A stretch of DNA of 64,000 nucleotides from Callorhinus ursinus. Its lineage: Eukaryota; Chordata; Mammalia; Carnivora; Otariidae. The stretch covers positions 53,190,055 to 53,254,054 of the forward strand of contig NW_020312828.1 in assembly GCF_003265705.1 (NCBI RefSeq). The letters run 5' to 3'. Numbering within the stretch: position 1 is the first letter of the stretch; every line of letters starts with the position of its first letter. Below are positions 34,654 through 45,564 of the stretch, one piece after another. The position numbers and the translations under genes are program-made. Below the pieces are notes generated by a model, which was not told where the DNA came from, did no database searches, and was given only the letters and a program-made list of their open reading frames with translations.

Positions 34654-35334
34654 TACAAATAGTATTTCAATGACTTCCTGTGAACGTATCTTTTTGTATT
34701 TTTTTCAATGTATTTTTGTAGTAGATTTCTAGAAGTGGGATTGCTAAATCAAGCAATTTTGTACTTGGGTAATTTTGGTATATATTGACAAATTCTGCTC
34801 TCTGTAGGAGTTAAAAACATTTTGTAGCTCCATAACAATGTATTAACATGCTATTTCTTCATAGCCTTCTCAACAGAATATGTTGCAGACTTTTGGATTT
34901 TTCCCAATCTGATAAAGAAGAAATAATATCTCTGAAGTTTTGAATTGTACTTCTATTGTTATGAATGTAATTGAAAACTTTTCTTATGTTTAACAGCCAT
35001 TTTCATTTCTTTTTTCTATGAATTCTGTCCATATTTCTAGCCTATTTTTCTATAGGATTGTCTTTTTTCTTTAGTTTTAGAAGCTTTATATATATTAGGG
35101 ATATGAACCATTTGTGTATAACATATACTTTTTCCTAGCCAGTCATTTGTTTTTTTATTTAGCTGTGTTTATTTTCACATTTTTAATTTTTATCTAATCA
35201 AATTCATCATTTTCATTGCTTCTGGAGTCATAGTTTCCCCACTTTCAGGTTATAGACTAATTCAATTGTGTTTCCTTTTAATACTCTTATAATCACCAAT
35301 CTAACCAGTTTAGTCGGTTGTAACCAGCAATTTT

Positions 35335-35560
35335 TTATTTTTATTTATTTATTTTAAAATATTTTATTTATGTATTTGAGAGACAGAGAGAGAGAGCGAG
35401 GGAGAGAAAGAGAGAGAGAGCATGAGGGTGGAGGGGCAGAGGAAGAAGCACACTCCCCCGCTGAGCAGGGAGCCCAATCCAGGGTTCGATCCCAGGACGC
35501 TGAGATCACAACCTGAGCTGAAAGCAAACGCTTAACAGGCTGAGCCACCCAGGTACCCCA
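35335..35560 (-). mobile_element. Can-SINE, minus strand
   Basis: Long GA tract, head 'ctgagccacccaggtacccc'. Flanks AACCAGCAATTTT (35322-35334) and AACCTGCCATTTT (35562-35574) differ at two positions. Confidence 0.92.
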
Positions 35561-35639
35561 CAACCTGCCATTTTAAAAACAAGAATTAAATAGAATAGAA
35601 AAAAATATATTAATTGCACATAACATAAAGTATTGAAAG

Positions 35640-36410
35640 AGCTTGGAAGCAGTCATTCCTATCCTCACAACAAGAAAAAAGCTGAACAAACTGAAAGTCA
35701 TCAATTTTTAGAGTCATCAGAAAACTGAGGTCAAAGGACAAAGTGTTGCTCCCCAAAACAGAGAGACAGACAGGAAGATACAGAGAATTACAGTTTACCA
35801 GGAATGGAAGACTGGGAGAAGCAGCCAGCAGCAGGAACCAGTATCTGTAGGAATATTTTGAACTGTAATTGATGAATTACTAAGTGGCTCCATGTAGACT
35901 AGCTTGAGAGTTAAAAACTCCAAGGAGACCCAGTTTTAATGGGGCTCTCCCATTTCTGTGGGTTTTACCTCCAGACCTCCCATGTTCTCACTGTGAAGAT
36001 GGGAGACAAATCCTCTAGACAAATCCTCTGGCCAGAGGAGGGAAGAAGTAACCATTTTGAAATATAAGGGAAGCTGTTTTACTAGAGCCTAACTGGCTGG
36101 GATTTTACTAAAGCCTACCTGACCCAAGGGAAGGGAAATACCCAGCTTAGACTCACTAAAAGACTGAGACCTAATCATAGGCCCATAGAATACTTGTCCT
36201 CACCTTACACCTTGCACCATATCAATAGGGCTCCTGTATAATATCTGGGGATTGAAGCTCAAAGAACTAAAAGCCTCAGATGCTATTTAAGGAGTCTCTA
36301 TGAAAATCCAAAGACTACAGGGGAGACAAAAGCAATGACAATAAAGGAAATTTATAGCTTCTGACATCACAGTTACAGTAGATACTAAACACAGTCTTCT
36401 CTTAGCCAGA
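35640..36410 (+). mobile_element. Old L1-like 5' UTR block
   Basis: 'gcagtcattcctatcctcac', 'aagaaaaaagctgaacaaac', 'gcagccagcagcaggaacca', 'taatatctggggattgaagc' and 'cttagccagataaaca' match, by recall, the 5' untranslated region of an old mammalian L1. No ORF1 follows. Two near-tandem 13-bp units GACAAATCCTCTA/G lie at 36005-36030. Confidence 0.5.
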
Positions 36411-37148
36411 TAAACATAAAGTATGTATTATTTTGTAACAATTTGTGTGTGTAACATATATCAATATAGGCATAGTTATGAATGTGTGTATAGATTGCAG
36501 TCTAAGATGTATTTCCTACTATGAACTATAGTCAAAAAAGTTGAAATCAATTGGCATAGGGAATCTCTTGACTATGCTCTCTACAAAACCAAATGAACTA
36601 GTACTTATATACTCATAACCCATTCGAGTACCATCAAGAGTTTCTCCCATTCTGTGCAGCAACAGCTCAGTGAAGACATGAACAATGTATATTCATGGAT
36701 GCAGTTTTTTTATTTTCATTAATACAGTGGGGATTTCACAGATTGGTACTTCTCAGTCAGAAGCTACTTAAACTTTCCAAGTCAGCATAGGTCCTTATGT
36801 CTTAACAATGCTTCTCTCTTAGCTGTGATACCCACTGAGCTAGCAAAAGATGCCAAAGAAGCTAGAGGCCCCTGTGATCCTGACACACCTGCTTACCTTC
36901 ATCTTATTTGGGCTATTGCCTGAAGAATGCAGAGATTTTCAAGTATAAATATGACACATAACTTGTATTTCCTGTAGTATTAAACTTCTTAATAATTTAC
37001 TCTCCTTAACATACTGCTATATTCTCTTGACGGCTTCCTACATCTACATCTTTGTTCTTGCTCTTATGAACCTCTTGCACCTGTAAGATCAAACTCCTCT
37101 TAAGTCTAACTCCCCTATGGAATTGTGAAGATCCCCCTGTAGACTGAC
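36411..37148. other. Unassigned stretch
   Basis: No repeat, ORF or RNA recognised. Confidence 0.5.
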
Positions 37149-37153
37149 TTTTT

Positions 37154-37197
<44 letters not shown>

Positions 37198-37199
37198 TC
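37149..37199. repeat. (CTTT)n microsatellite
   Basis: About 11-12 CTTT units. Read on the minus strand it is (AAAG)n directly following the polyadenylation end of the RPLP1 pseudogene, so it is most simply the mutated and expanded A-tail of that insertion. Confidence 0.97.
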
Positions 37200-37330
37200 A
37201 AGAGTTCAGCTTTTTATTGAACAGGTTCAGAAGAGGTTTAGTCAGAAAAACCAAAGCCTGAGTCATCATCAGACTCCCTGATTCTTCTTTCTTTGCTTCC
37301 AACTCCTACTCATAAGCTTCCTCTGGATGA
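37200..37330 (-). pseudogene. RPLP1: RPLP1 processed pseudogene, 5'-truncated
   Basis: Minus strand. RPLP1 is the acidic ribosomal stalk protein P1. The sequence encodes a damaged form of its C-terminal tail: 'gaagcaaagaaagaagaatc' (EAKKEES), 'agtctgatgatgac' (SDDD-like) and 'ggctttggtttttctgac' (GFG, F, D), with stop complement TTA at 37238-37240. It is followed by a short 3' UTR with AATAAA (complement at 37213-37218) and 'aagctgaactctt', which fits the RPLP1 mRNA 3' end better than RPLP0 or RPLP2. One- and two-base indels shift the frame, and sequence beyond about 37330 no longer aligns, so only the last ~130 bp of cDNA is present. Intronless with a tail, hence an L1-mediated retrocopy. 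Confidence 0.82.
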
Positions 37331-37464
37331 CCAAGCACCTTATTTAACCCAGTCTCCACGGGTCCAAAGAATTGATTTTGTGAACCATTCTTCTTAATAC
37401 AAAAATAATTTATCACCATGAGTTTATTACTTATTTTACACGTAGGAATCTTGACACACCTGTT

Positions 37465-37580
37465 AAATTATAAGCTCCTGGATTAGATGGTCATTTCTTT
37501 TAAGCTTCATTTCAGTTGATCAAAAGATTGGCATGTAGCAGGTACTAAATAAATTCTTATTCAATGAATGGATTCATGAA
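37465..37580 (+). mobile_element. L2 3' end
   Basis: 'ttataagctcctggattaga', 'attggcatgtagcaggtact' and 'aaataaattcttattcaatg' match the L2 terminus. Unassigned sequence at 37331-37464 and 37581-37728. Confidence 0.6.
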
Positions 37581-37737
37581 CGACTCAATACACCAGTTCT
37601 CCTTTGAGAGATAGTTGTTGGCTATCTGTTAATCTCTTATCCTTTCTATTATTTTTGTGGATATGATTCATTATTTAAAAGTTCACAAAATTAGCAATTC
37701 ATGAAATGGGACCAGTGCCTATAAAAATGTCTTTCTA

Positions 37738-37920
37738 GGGGTGCCTGGGTGGTTCCATTGGACTCTTGATTTTGGCTCAGGTCATGATCTCATGGGTCGT
37801 GGGATTGAGCTCCAAGTGGAGCTCAGCAAGGAGTCTGCTAGAGATTTCTCCCTCTGCCTCTCTCCCCACTTGCACACGTGCTCTCTCTCTCTCTCAAATA
37901 AATAAAGCTTAAAAAAATAA
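37738..37920 (+). mobile_element. Can-SINE, plus strand
   Basis: Head 'gggtgcctgggtggttccat' lacks part of the A-box region. Target duplication GTCTTTCTA at 37729-37737 and 37925-37933, with a short A/T tail between. Confidence 0.92.
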
Positions 37921-38091
37921 ATACGTCTTTCTAGAATTTAAATAAAAACTTGAAAAAAATTTTTAAAAAGAAAATAAAGCAGAAGGGAAAAGAAAGGAGT
38001 CATTCTCCTCCTTTCCCTCATGTGGGAATGGGCACAGTTTAGAAATAACATTTATAGATTTTCAAGTTTACAGAGACGTTTTACACTTGAT

Positions 38092-38220
38092 TATTTTTTT
38101 AAGTAGGCTTTCCCCCCAGCATGGAGTCCAAGTCAGGGCTTGAACTCAGGACCCTGAGATCAAGACCTGAGCTGAGATCAAGAGTCGGTCACTTAACTGA
38201 CTGAGCCACCCAGGTGCCCC
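38092..38220 (-). mobile_element. Old short Can-SINE, minus strand
   Basis: Only about 130 bp: 'gagatcaagagtcggtcact' and 'ctgagccacccaggtgcccc' without a CT-rich tract, like the outer element at 13.2 kb. No target duplication found. Confidence 0.85.
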
Positions 38221-38384
38221 CAGAAGTTTCACAGTTGAAATCATTTCATAGGGAAATGTGCTTTATTTTATGCTCATTCTTTTCTCTGTGTTTATCTCCA
38301 CTTCTTACTTCCCACTTCCTCATCATCATGTTCTTTCTTTTGGACTTTAAGTGCCCATTGTCTCAAGTCCCTCTCCAGGGGACC

Positions 38385-38535
38385 CTGAGAATGGAATGGA
38401 AAGAACCCTGGATTTGGTGTCAGGAGATCTCAGTGTAAATCCTGATTCTGGGCACCAAGCAACTGGCAAGTTTGGGGGAGGCATCCACCTCTCAGAGCTC
38501 AGTCTCTTTCCTGTGCAGAATGGACATTCCAAGGG
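38385..38535 (+). mobile_element. MIR-like remnant
   Basis: 'gaaagaaccctggatttggt', 'gtcaggagatctcagtgtaa' and 'cctgattctgggcacc' follow the MIR 5' half, then 'agtctctttcctgtgcagaa'. Confidence 0.58.
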
Positions 38536-39085
38536 GTCTTGCACAAGGGCCCCAAAGAATGCTCTTTGGGTCATCCCTTCTTCTTTAGTTTCTCCCCTTT
38601 TCCTTAGCTCAGGTCAGAACATTGTTTATTAGCTTTACTATTTAGATTTAACTTTACTGATATAATAAATCTAATATTAACCACTTCCCTTAACTCATTT
38701 GATTGGTAACTTGTATGAGGTGAATCATTCCAGTGATGCCGACTCATTGTAACGAGATTGTTTCTCAATCTCCACTACCTTACAATTTAGATTTTAATTG
38801 CTTTAGGTTGGATATAGCAATTATATTTTGACAGGACTGAATAAAAATTCTGTAATGTATAACTGCTGAAGAAATATTTGTGATATTGTACTGTTAAAAA
38901 TGTACTAGTTGAAAAAAAAAGAATTTAAAAATAACACTGATGATGCTAACTCTCACAATTGCAAAACCATTTAAAAAGATGAATAAGGGGGAAAAAAGAT
39001 GAATAAGGGGATTAGTCAGCCCTGTAGTCAGATGACAGACCTTCCTAAGTAAGGCTATTTAGATAACTTCATTCTCTATGTGGAG
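38536..39085. other. Unassigned, with a 20-bp tandem duplication
   Basis: AAAAAGATGAATAAGGGG occurs at 38973-38990 and again at 38993-39010. Otherwise nothing recognised. Confidence 0.55.
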
Positions 39086-39100
39086 CTTCTAATTAACTTT

Positions 39101-39526
39101 CTTTTTTCAAGTTTTTATTTAAATTCCAGATAGTTAACATACAGTGTAATATTAGTTTCAGGAGTAGAATTTAGTGATTCATCACTTACATGTAACACCC
39201 AGGGCTCATCACAACAAGTGCCTTCCTCAATATCCATCACCCATTTAAGCCATCCCTCTACCCACCTCCCCTTCAGCAGCTCCTAGTTTGTTCTCTAGAG
39301 TTAAAAGTCTGTTTTATGGTTTGCCTTGCTCTCTTTTTACCCCATGTTCATCAGTTTTGTTTCTTAAATTCCACCTATGAGTGAAATTATATGGTATTTG
39401 TCTTTCTCTGACTGATTTATTTTGCTTAGCATAATACCCTTTAGCTCCATCCATATCTTGGCAAATGGTAAGATTTCATTCTTTTTTATGGCTGAGTAAT
39501 ATTCCATTGAGTGAGTGAGTGAGTGA

Positions 39527-39562
<36 letters not shown>

Positions 39563-39765
39563 TAACTTCTTTATCCATTTATCAGTCAATGGACATTTGG
39601 ACTCTTTCCATAATTGGCTATTGTTGATAATGCTGCTGTAAACATTGGGATGCCTGTGTCTCTTCGAATTGGTATTTTTGTATATTTGGGTAAATAAATA
39701 GTAGTGCATTTGCTGGATCATAAGGTAGTTCTGTTTTTAACTTCTTGAGGAACCTCCATACTGTT
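39101..39765 (-). mobile_element. Young 5'-truncated L1, minus strand
   Basis: 3' UTR, then reversed ORF2 C-terminus ('atttgtctttctctgactga', 'aatggacatttggactcttt', 'gaggaacctccatactgt'). Perfect 15-bp target duplication CTTCTAATTAACTTT at 39086-39100 and 39766-39780. Confidence 0.95.
39509..39560. repeat. (GTGA)n(GT)15 compound microsatellite inside L1
   Basis: About five GTGA units (39509-39530) run into fifteen GT units (39531-39560). It replaces the short 'gtgtatatata'-type spot that other L1 copies have at this ORF2 position. Confidence 0.97.
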
Positions 39766-39780
39766 CTTCTAATTAACTTT

Positions 39781-40444
39781 TGAACTCATAATTCCCTGTG
39801 GGGTTGCCACATTTATTGATTCAATCCTTCTCTCAGTGACACATGGACGCCATTCAAAACATATTTTTAAGTAAAACTCTTTTGTCTTTTTTTCCAGTTA
39901 ATAAGTAATCTTCACTACAGAAAGAAGAAAAGTCAAAGAACAAATAATACATAATTGAGTTACATTCCAGGTATAAATTTTTATTACTCAAATAGGCATG
40001 CATATGCAATATTACACAATCAATGTCCCAAACTTTCAACTTTGGCATTCTGTTTTTTAAATCTGCAGGGCTCTTCTTTAAGTATCCAGATTCTTGGAAA
40101 TGTTGACCCATATTCTAATATATATTGGAATTTCTTTTAGAATTTTGGATCTATAGATCTTGATTTTTTTAAAGAAATGTAAGAGATCTGAAAAGTCTAT
40201 TAAAATCCCTTTTATGTCATTGAATCTAGAGTCACTTCTTTTGACTTAGATTAAAACTACTGTCCAAGTAGCCAAATAACCAAGCAATTCAACTAGTATC
40301 TATAAATTCCACCTACAAATAATTCTGATTGAGAGTTTGTTCAGTTATGTACATTCAGACACTTACTTGGTTTTTGCATATAAACCAAGCATTTTTATGG
40401 ACAATACAATTCTTTTTTCTTTATTTTCAGCAACCATTCATTCA
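39781..40444. other. Unassigned sequence
   Basis: AT-rich. Short open frames on both strands, no domain. Confidence 0.5.
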
Positions 40445-40857
40445 AAACTTGTGTAAGCTAGCTTTTGCTATAGTAACAAATAATCCCAATGTCTTTGTGG
40501 ATTATAACAACACATGTGCTCAAATTCATGAGGGTGGTAGTTCTGTCGGATTTAGTGAGATTGGTAAAGCTAGATCTTGCCTCCATGAAACATGTATTTT
40601 CATTCCTTGGCCAGGCTGAAGGAGTAAGACAGTACCTTGGACATGCTATTTTCATTTTGGAGGGAAAAATCAAGACTGGACACTAAGCCATGCAAAATAT
40701 GCAAGAATATTGAAAACTTCTACTGAGATATTCTCTTAGCCAAAGAAAATAATATGACCTAGGCTAAAGTCCGTGGGCAAGAAAGTAGACTGCTCACAGA
40801 GAAGCATGGTAGGGTATGGAGGAAATGAATATTTGTAAAATAATGCAATCTACCACA
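40445..40857 (-). mobile_element. Old MaLR/MLT-like LTR remnant
   Basis: Right end 'caatctaccaca' is the reverse of TGTGGTAGATTG, a start shared by MLT1-type LTRs. Left end 'ttttgctatagtaacaaata' resembles the reversed 3' end. 'ccaggctgaaggagtaagac' and 'gacatgctattttcattttg' are internal. Family not certain. Confidence 0.45.
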
Positions 40858-42509
40858 CCTGCCATTGTTTACAAATGTTCACTTCCTTCCTATAAACAAA
40901 CATAGTCACCCCATTCTAACAATATTCTAAGGTCTCATTCAATCAAAACATCTAGATTGAAACCCAGCCTCTTATAATATATATCATGCTCAAACATAGC
41001 TCCACTTGACTTGGTATTTGCACCCCACACAGCCATCATAAAATAGTGGAACCCATAATAAACACTCTTATTTAGAAAGGGGAAGAAAGGGAGAACCCAG
41101 CAATCACTGATCCACAGCAATTCTGAAATCCCAATGAGGAATTGTTATAAGGTCTACTAACCTGAGTTAGTGTAGAAAACTTAATCAATCTTCAGTTTTG
41201 TCTCCTGGAGGTAGAATCATAGTCTATCATCCTTCCAGGAGGTCCTTCCTTTTCCAATATCCTCTTTGTAAAAAATTGCCCTCTGTGGCTACTGAACAGC
41301 TTCCTCAGGCTGCCTATAGAAAGTTGAGGGCTCAAGAATAGTTTTATTGTTCAAACAATCACAACTCCTTTTAATTCAGGCTGGTGGCAGTTTGGGCATT
41401 ACAACTCTCTCAAAAATATTGTTGGTTTTTTTGATACCTTTGTTTCTTATTAATGCCTCCTGCCAGTAACCAGATCCATAATTACAAGACATTCTTCTAG
41501 GCTTAATTACAGATAATTTGAACTCTTTAGAATTTCATTGGGCCAAATCTATGGTATCATTACCCTGAGCCATTTTGTACAAGTGAAATGACTTACCAGG
41601 GATCGCTTTAAAGGAATCAGAGGTCTGAACAAATAGTATAGTGACAACAGTCTTGATTTGGTTTTTGCTCTCAAGTTTGAGTCTTATTAGTAATAAGTGA
41701 TAGTAGTAATAGTTTTAATTAGGTGAACTTTTACTTAATAGAATGAAAATAGTAGCTCTTCATATTATGAAAGATGATGAAAACATTTTATAGGCACTTT
41801 ATAATATTAATTTTGCATAACTGCTCATGTCTTCTAATCCTTATAATGGGCTTCTAAAAGAGAATAGATAATATAAATTGCTTTTCTTCCATTTATCCCC
41901 TTTAAAGTTTATTTGAAATTATCCTTAAAATCACCTACATATTACAGTATTTTTGTATTCAGAATATGCTCAAGTTGCTAAATTTCTGATATGCTTCAAT
42001 TCACTAAGAATAATTCAAATTATTCCATGTAAGAAAATGCACACACAACTAGAAAATGACTTTCCATGCCCTTGAGTTGGTCTTTGCCCTGAGGTTTTGT
42101 CTTAATTTGTAAATAGTTTAATGGCTGGAGATGAAAAACTGTTGCATCTTTTAACTCTGTCTCTGGATTTCTGGATTTCCCTTTTCTCTTCCATACTTAT
42201 TTGAAAAAAAAAAGGCCAATTATTTTCTCAGCTCACCTCTTTCTTATAATGACCAATAAGCAATTTGGGGCCACTAACATTCTGTCTCAAAAAGTCTTTG
42301 CCAAAGTCACAAGTTCATTGGTATATTTTTTACCTTTCAAATTATCTCAGGTGACAGTTTTACCAAAATTTTCACCATTGTATAGAATAGGTTGGCATTT
42401 TTGCAGCCTCCTTTGACAGTAGGGCTCTCATAGTAGGCATGGTGCAAATACTATATATTTTAGTTTTTTGTTGTTACAGTAGTGCCTTGCTTCCAGGTAT
42501 CAATTTCTT
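40858..42509. other. Unassigned stretch, about 1.65 kb
   Basis: No repeat, gene or RNA recognised. Contains an AATAAA-free AT-rich region around 41.7-42.0 kb. One of the larger element-poor blocks. Confidence 0.5.
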
Positions 42510-43290
42510 TATTAATCAACTTTTATTGTGATGACAAGCAATCTTCAAATCTCAGCAATTTACAACAGTCATTTGTCACTCACATTACTGGGCTCTACTG
42601 GGCTCTTTTGGGCTCGGCTTGTATCATGTGTCTTCTCTCTTTGAACCAAGTCTGAGATATTAAAAAGAAAACCACAGACCCAAAATAGTATCACTTAGGC
42701 TGAGTCTCCAAACGAGGGCTTAATCCCTAATCTAATTGCAATTTCAATCTCCCCCGCATATGTAGTTTTAACCGCCAGTCGGGAATTCTCTGATGGGCAC
42801 CAGTGAAATAATCTGCCAAGTGGGCCCTCTCCATTCTTCAAAGGAAGATGAGGCAATCTGCAGGATAAAACCTTCTGCTCCTGGCCTTGCCTAAAACAAT
42901 CCTTTTCTTTTGCTAATAATTTTTTTGCCCCACCTTCCTTCCTATACAAACCTTCCATTTTGTACAATTCCTTGGAGCACCCCTCTACTTACTACATGAG
43001 ATGCTGTCTGATTCATGAATCCCTTAACAAAGATCTTCAAATTCACTAGGTTGAATTTTGTTTTTTAACAGAAGAGTAGCCACTATTTCAAAAATGCTTT
43101 GCTGACTGTGGAAGGCAGGAAGAAGAGGAGGAGTGTCAAACCAGGAGAGTACTTTTAACGCTTCTACCAAGATGTGTTGCATGTCATATCTGCTCACATC
43201 TCATTGGCTAAAGCACACCACACAGCCATCAGAGTTAACCAAAATTAATTGGTGAAGGAAGCAAATGCTTACCATAGCACAGAAAAAAAA
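42510..43290 (-). mobile_element. Old LTR-like remnant split by a second LTR
   Basis: Left part ('gtcactcacattactgggct', 'tgtatcatgtgtcttctctc') and right part ('gagtagccactatttcaaaa', 'catatctgctcacatctcat', 'tggctaaagcacacc') are arms of the same element type as 40445-40857, with 42653-43070 inserted between them. Confidence 0.45.
42653..43070 (-). mobile_element. Solo LTR-like insertion, 418 bp
   Basis: Bounded by TG (42653) and CA (43070) on the plus strand; minus strand starts TGTTAAAAAACAAAATTC. It cleanly interrupts an older LTR remnant. Internal phrases include 'ggattcatgaatcagacagc' and 'tgggtctgtggttttc' (minus). A 90-codon open frame (42967-42695, minus) lies inside and looks incidental. 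No matching short target duplication was found and the family is not identified. Confidence 0.5.
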
Positions 43291-43319
43291 AAAATCTATG
43301 AACAAAAAGTGAAATATAC

Positions 43320-43665
43320 TACAACAAATATTTACTGAAAAGATACTATGACAAATATTTCCTCCCAGCTGCTAAAAGCATGCTGTGAACAAAATAGTGT
43401 CTCTTGAGCTCAGAAAATTCAGTCTAATGGAGAATTCCACTAAGTAAAGAAGCAGTTGACATGTAATGTGAGGAGCATACATGACTGCATGCCACTTAAC
43501 TCAAAATTAAGACTTTAGCAAAGGCTTCCGGGAGGAAGTAGTAACTGAACTGGTACCTGGATGGTGAACAGGGGTTAGACTCATGAAAGGAGTCGAGGAG
43601 CAGTGGTCTGGGTTCTCAGCAGCTCAGCATGAGCAAGGCCTGAGGGCAAGAGGGACCCTGGGGAA
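43320..43665 (-). mobile_element. L2 remnant, minus strand
   Basis: 'acaaatatttactgaaaaga', 'caaaggcttccgggaggaag' and 'catgagcaaggcctgagggc' follow the reversed L2 body. Confidence 0.55.
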
Positions 43666-44254
43666 CCCAAAATAATTCAGTATGGTGTTATGGCAGAGAC
43701 AACCCTGCCAGATGCACATAACAATATTTGAATATTTCATATTCAAGAGGTAAGTATTAGGTTTAAAATTGTGAAGTTGCTGGTCCCATAAACAATTGTA
43801 CCATAATATACTGCTATCCACTAAAACTGAAAAAGAAAAACAAACAAACCTATGCCTTACACAGGAGGAATAGACCAGAGAGCACGGACATTTACATTTA
43901 CACAGTCAGGGTGAAGGCAGAAGTGGTTTTATTAAACTGCCTTGTGGCCTGGCACTTTTCTCCAGCAAGCTTTGTGGGAGAAATCCTCAGTGTTGAAATT
44001 GAGTGAATGCTGTTAATATGGTAATTACTTTGCCATCAAGGACAACCACTGGCAAGAGAAAAATTGCCTTGAGGTTTATAGTTTATATATCTGATTAGAA
44101 AATACAGTTGCTTCTGTCAATTACCTACATTAGCCAGATTTTGAGGGGGGGGGGAAGACAAATTGAAATGGAATTTTACTCTATCACTGTTCAAGGGTGT
44201 GGCTTTGAGTTTGTTCTAACCAATGTGAAAGAATCTGAAGAACGTGGTGGGGGA
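43666..44254. other. Unassigned sequence
   Basis: Contains a G10 run near 44144-44153. Nothing else recognised. Confidence 0.5.
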
Positions 44255-44478
44255 GGGGCATGCTTGGGTGGCTCAGTCAGTTGAGCTTCCAACTCTTGGT
44301 TTCAGCTCAGGTCATGATCTGCGCATTGTAGGATCCAGCCCCGCGTCAGGCTCTGCACTGGGCATGGAGCCTGCTTAAGATTCTCTCTCTTTCACCATCT
44401 CTGACCCTTCCCCTGCTCTCAAGCTCTCTCTCTCTCAAATAAATAAATAAATAAAATCTTAAAAACAAAGCAAAACAA
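44255..44478 (+). mobile_element. Can-SINE, older subfamily, plus strand
   Basis: 'ggggcatgcttgggtggctc' head, 'cttccaactcttggtttcag' body, (AAAT)n tail. The tail abuts an L1 directly, and no target duplication is visible for the SINE alone. Confidence 0.9.
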
Positions 44479-44479
44479 A

Positions 44480-44874
44480 AGAAATAACAAGTGTTGGCAA
44501 AGATGTGGAGAAAAAGGAACCCTCTTGCACTGTTGGTGGGAATGCAAACTGGTGTAGCCACTATGGAAAACAGTATGGAGTTTCCTCAAAAAAAATTAAA
44601 AATGGAATTACCATACGACCCCACAATTCCACTTCTGGGAATTTACCCAAAGAATATGAAAACACTAATTCGAAAAGATACATGCACTTCTATGTTTATT
44701 GCAGCATTATTTCCAATAACCAAGATATGGAAGCAATCCAAGTGTTCACTGATAGATGAATGGATAAAGCAGATGTATATGCATACAATGGAATACTACT
44801 CAGCCATAGAAAAGAATGAAATCTTGCCATTTGCAATCACGGAACAATCTAGAGGATACAATGCTAAGTGAAAA
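44480..44874 (+). pseudogene. L1 ORF2 C-terminal fragment
   Basis: Encodes the C-x3-C-x7-H-x4-C motif intact (44492-44545), followed three codons later by a TAG stop. A frame change then allows the rest (ELPYDPTIPLLGIYPKN, MEYYSAIEKNEILPFA) to be read to 44871. Dead. Confidence 0.85.
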
Positions 44875-45165
44875 AAGTCAGTCAGAGAAAGACAAATACC
44901 ATATGATTTCACTCATAGGTGGAACTTAAGAAAAAATAGGACAAAGGAACAAAGAGAAAAGGAGAGAAAAGAAAAAAAACACCTAATACAGAGAAAAAAA
45001 CGGGTGGTTGCCAGGGCAAGGTGAGTAAGGGAACGGGTGAAATAGTGAAAGGGATTAAGAGAGCACTTACAGTGATGAGCACTGAGCAATGTATAGAGTT
45101 GTTGCATCATCATATTGGATACCTGAAACTAATATAACACTGTATGTTAATTATACTTGAAAAAA
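44480..45165 (+). mobile_element. 5'-truncated L1, plus strand
   Basis: ORF2 C-terminus followed by a 3' UTR ('gggtggttgccagggcaagg', 'cctgaaactaatataacact') and A-rich end. The 3' UTR differs from that of the 57.6 kb L1, so this is a different, older carnivoran L1 subfamily. Begins exactly at the SINE tail. Confidence 0.88.
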
Positions 45166-45564
45166 ATAAGATATAGTAAAATATGGCTTTGAAAAGTAGG
45201 CCAGGACACAGAATTTTAAAATATTCACCTTTGTTTAAGACACTCCTCACTTCCCTTAAGCACCCATGTTGCCTATCTCTGTAAGGACTAGTCTAAGAAG
45301 AGAAGTTATAGTTAGTAAAAACAAAAATCCAGAAAGAATCATGGAAGAGATCAGATGTTGATGAAATATTAATGCACTGTATGTGATCTTTTTATCACCA
45401 AAAACATTGGACACATGATAATATATTTGCACCTCAACTCCACCACCAATCGTCACACTGTCATCTTAGGCAAAAGTACTGAAAAGGCAAAGTATGCCTT
45501 TGCTTTCTTACATTCCCCCATGATCTCATTGTTTTTGCTACAAAATTACCACTTTTTCTCCATC
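45166..45564. other. Unassigned sequence
   Basis: Nothing recognised on either strand. Confidence 0.5.

Larger units (their letters stand above)
31790..35320 (-). mobile_element. Old antisense L1, interrupted by LTR, young L1 and SINE
   Basis: Left part 31790-32291 ('ttaggttcacagcaaaattg', 'acccaaagtccatagcttac', 'gagtcatacagtatgtagtg'), a short piece 32500-32540 ('ttatttaacccattccctat'), then 34420-35320 ('tgatctttgctattacaaat', 'tagaagtgggattgctaaat', 'atctaatcaaattcatca') read continuously as one L1M in reverse once the insertions are removed. Confidence 0.72.

Noticed and set aside
38973..39010. Short tandem repeats as a CRISPR-like array
   Set aside because: Only two units with a 2-base gap; the genome is mammalian and no array structure exists anywhere in the window.
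42695..42967. 90-codon open frame, minus strand
   Set aside because: Lies wholly inside the LTR-like insertion at 42653-43070 and resembles no retroviral or host protein.
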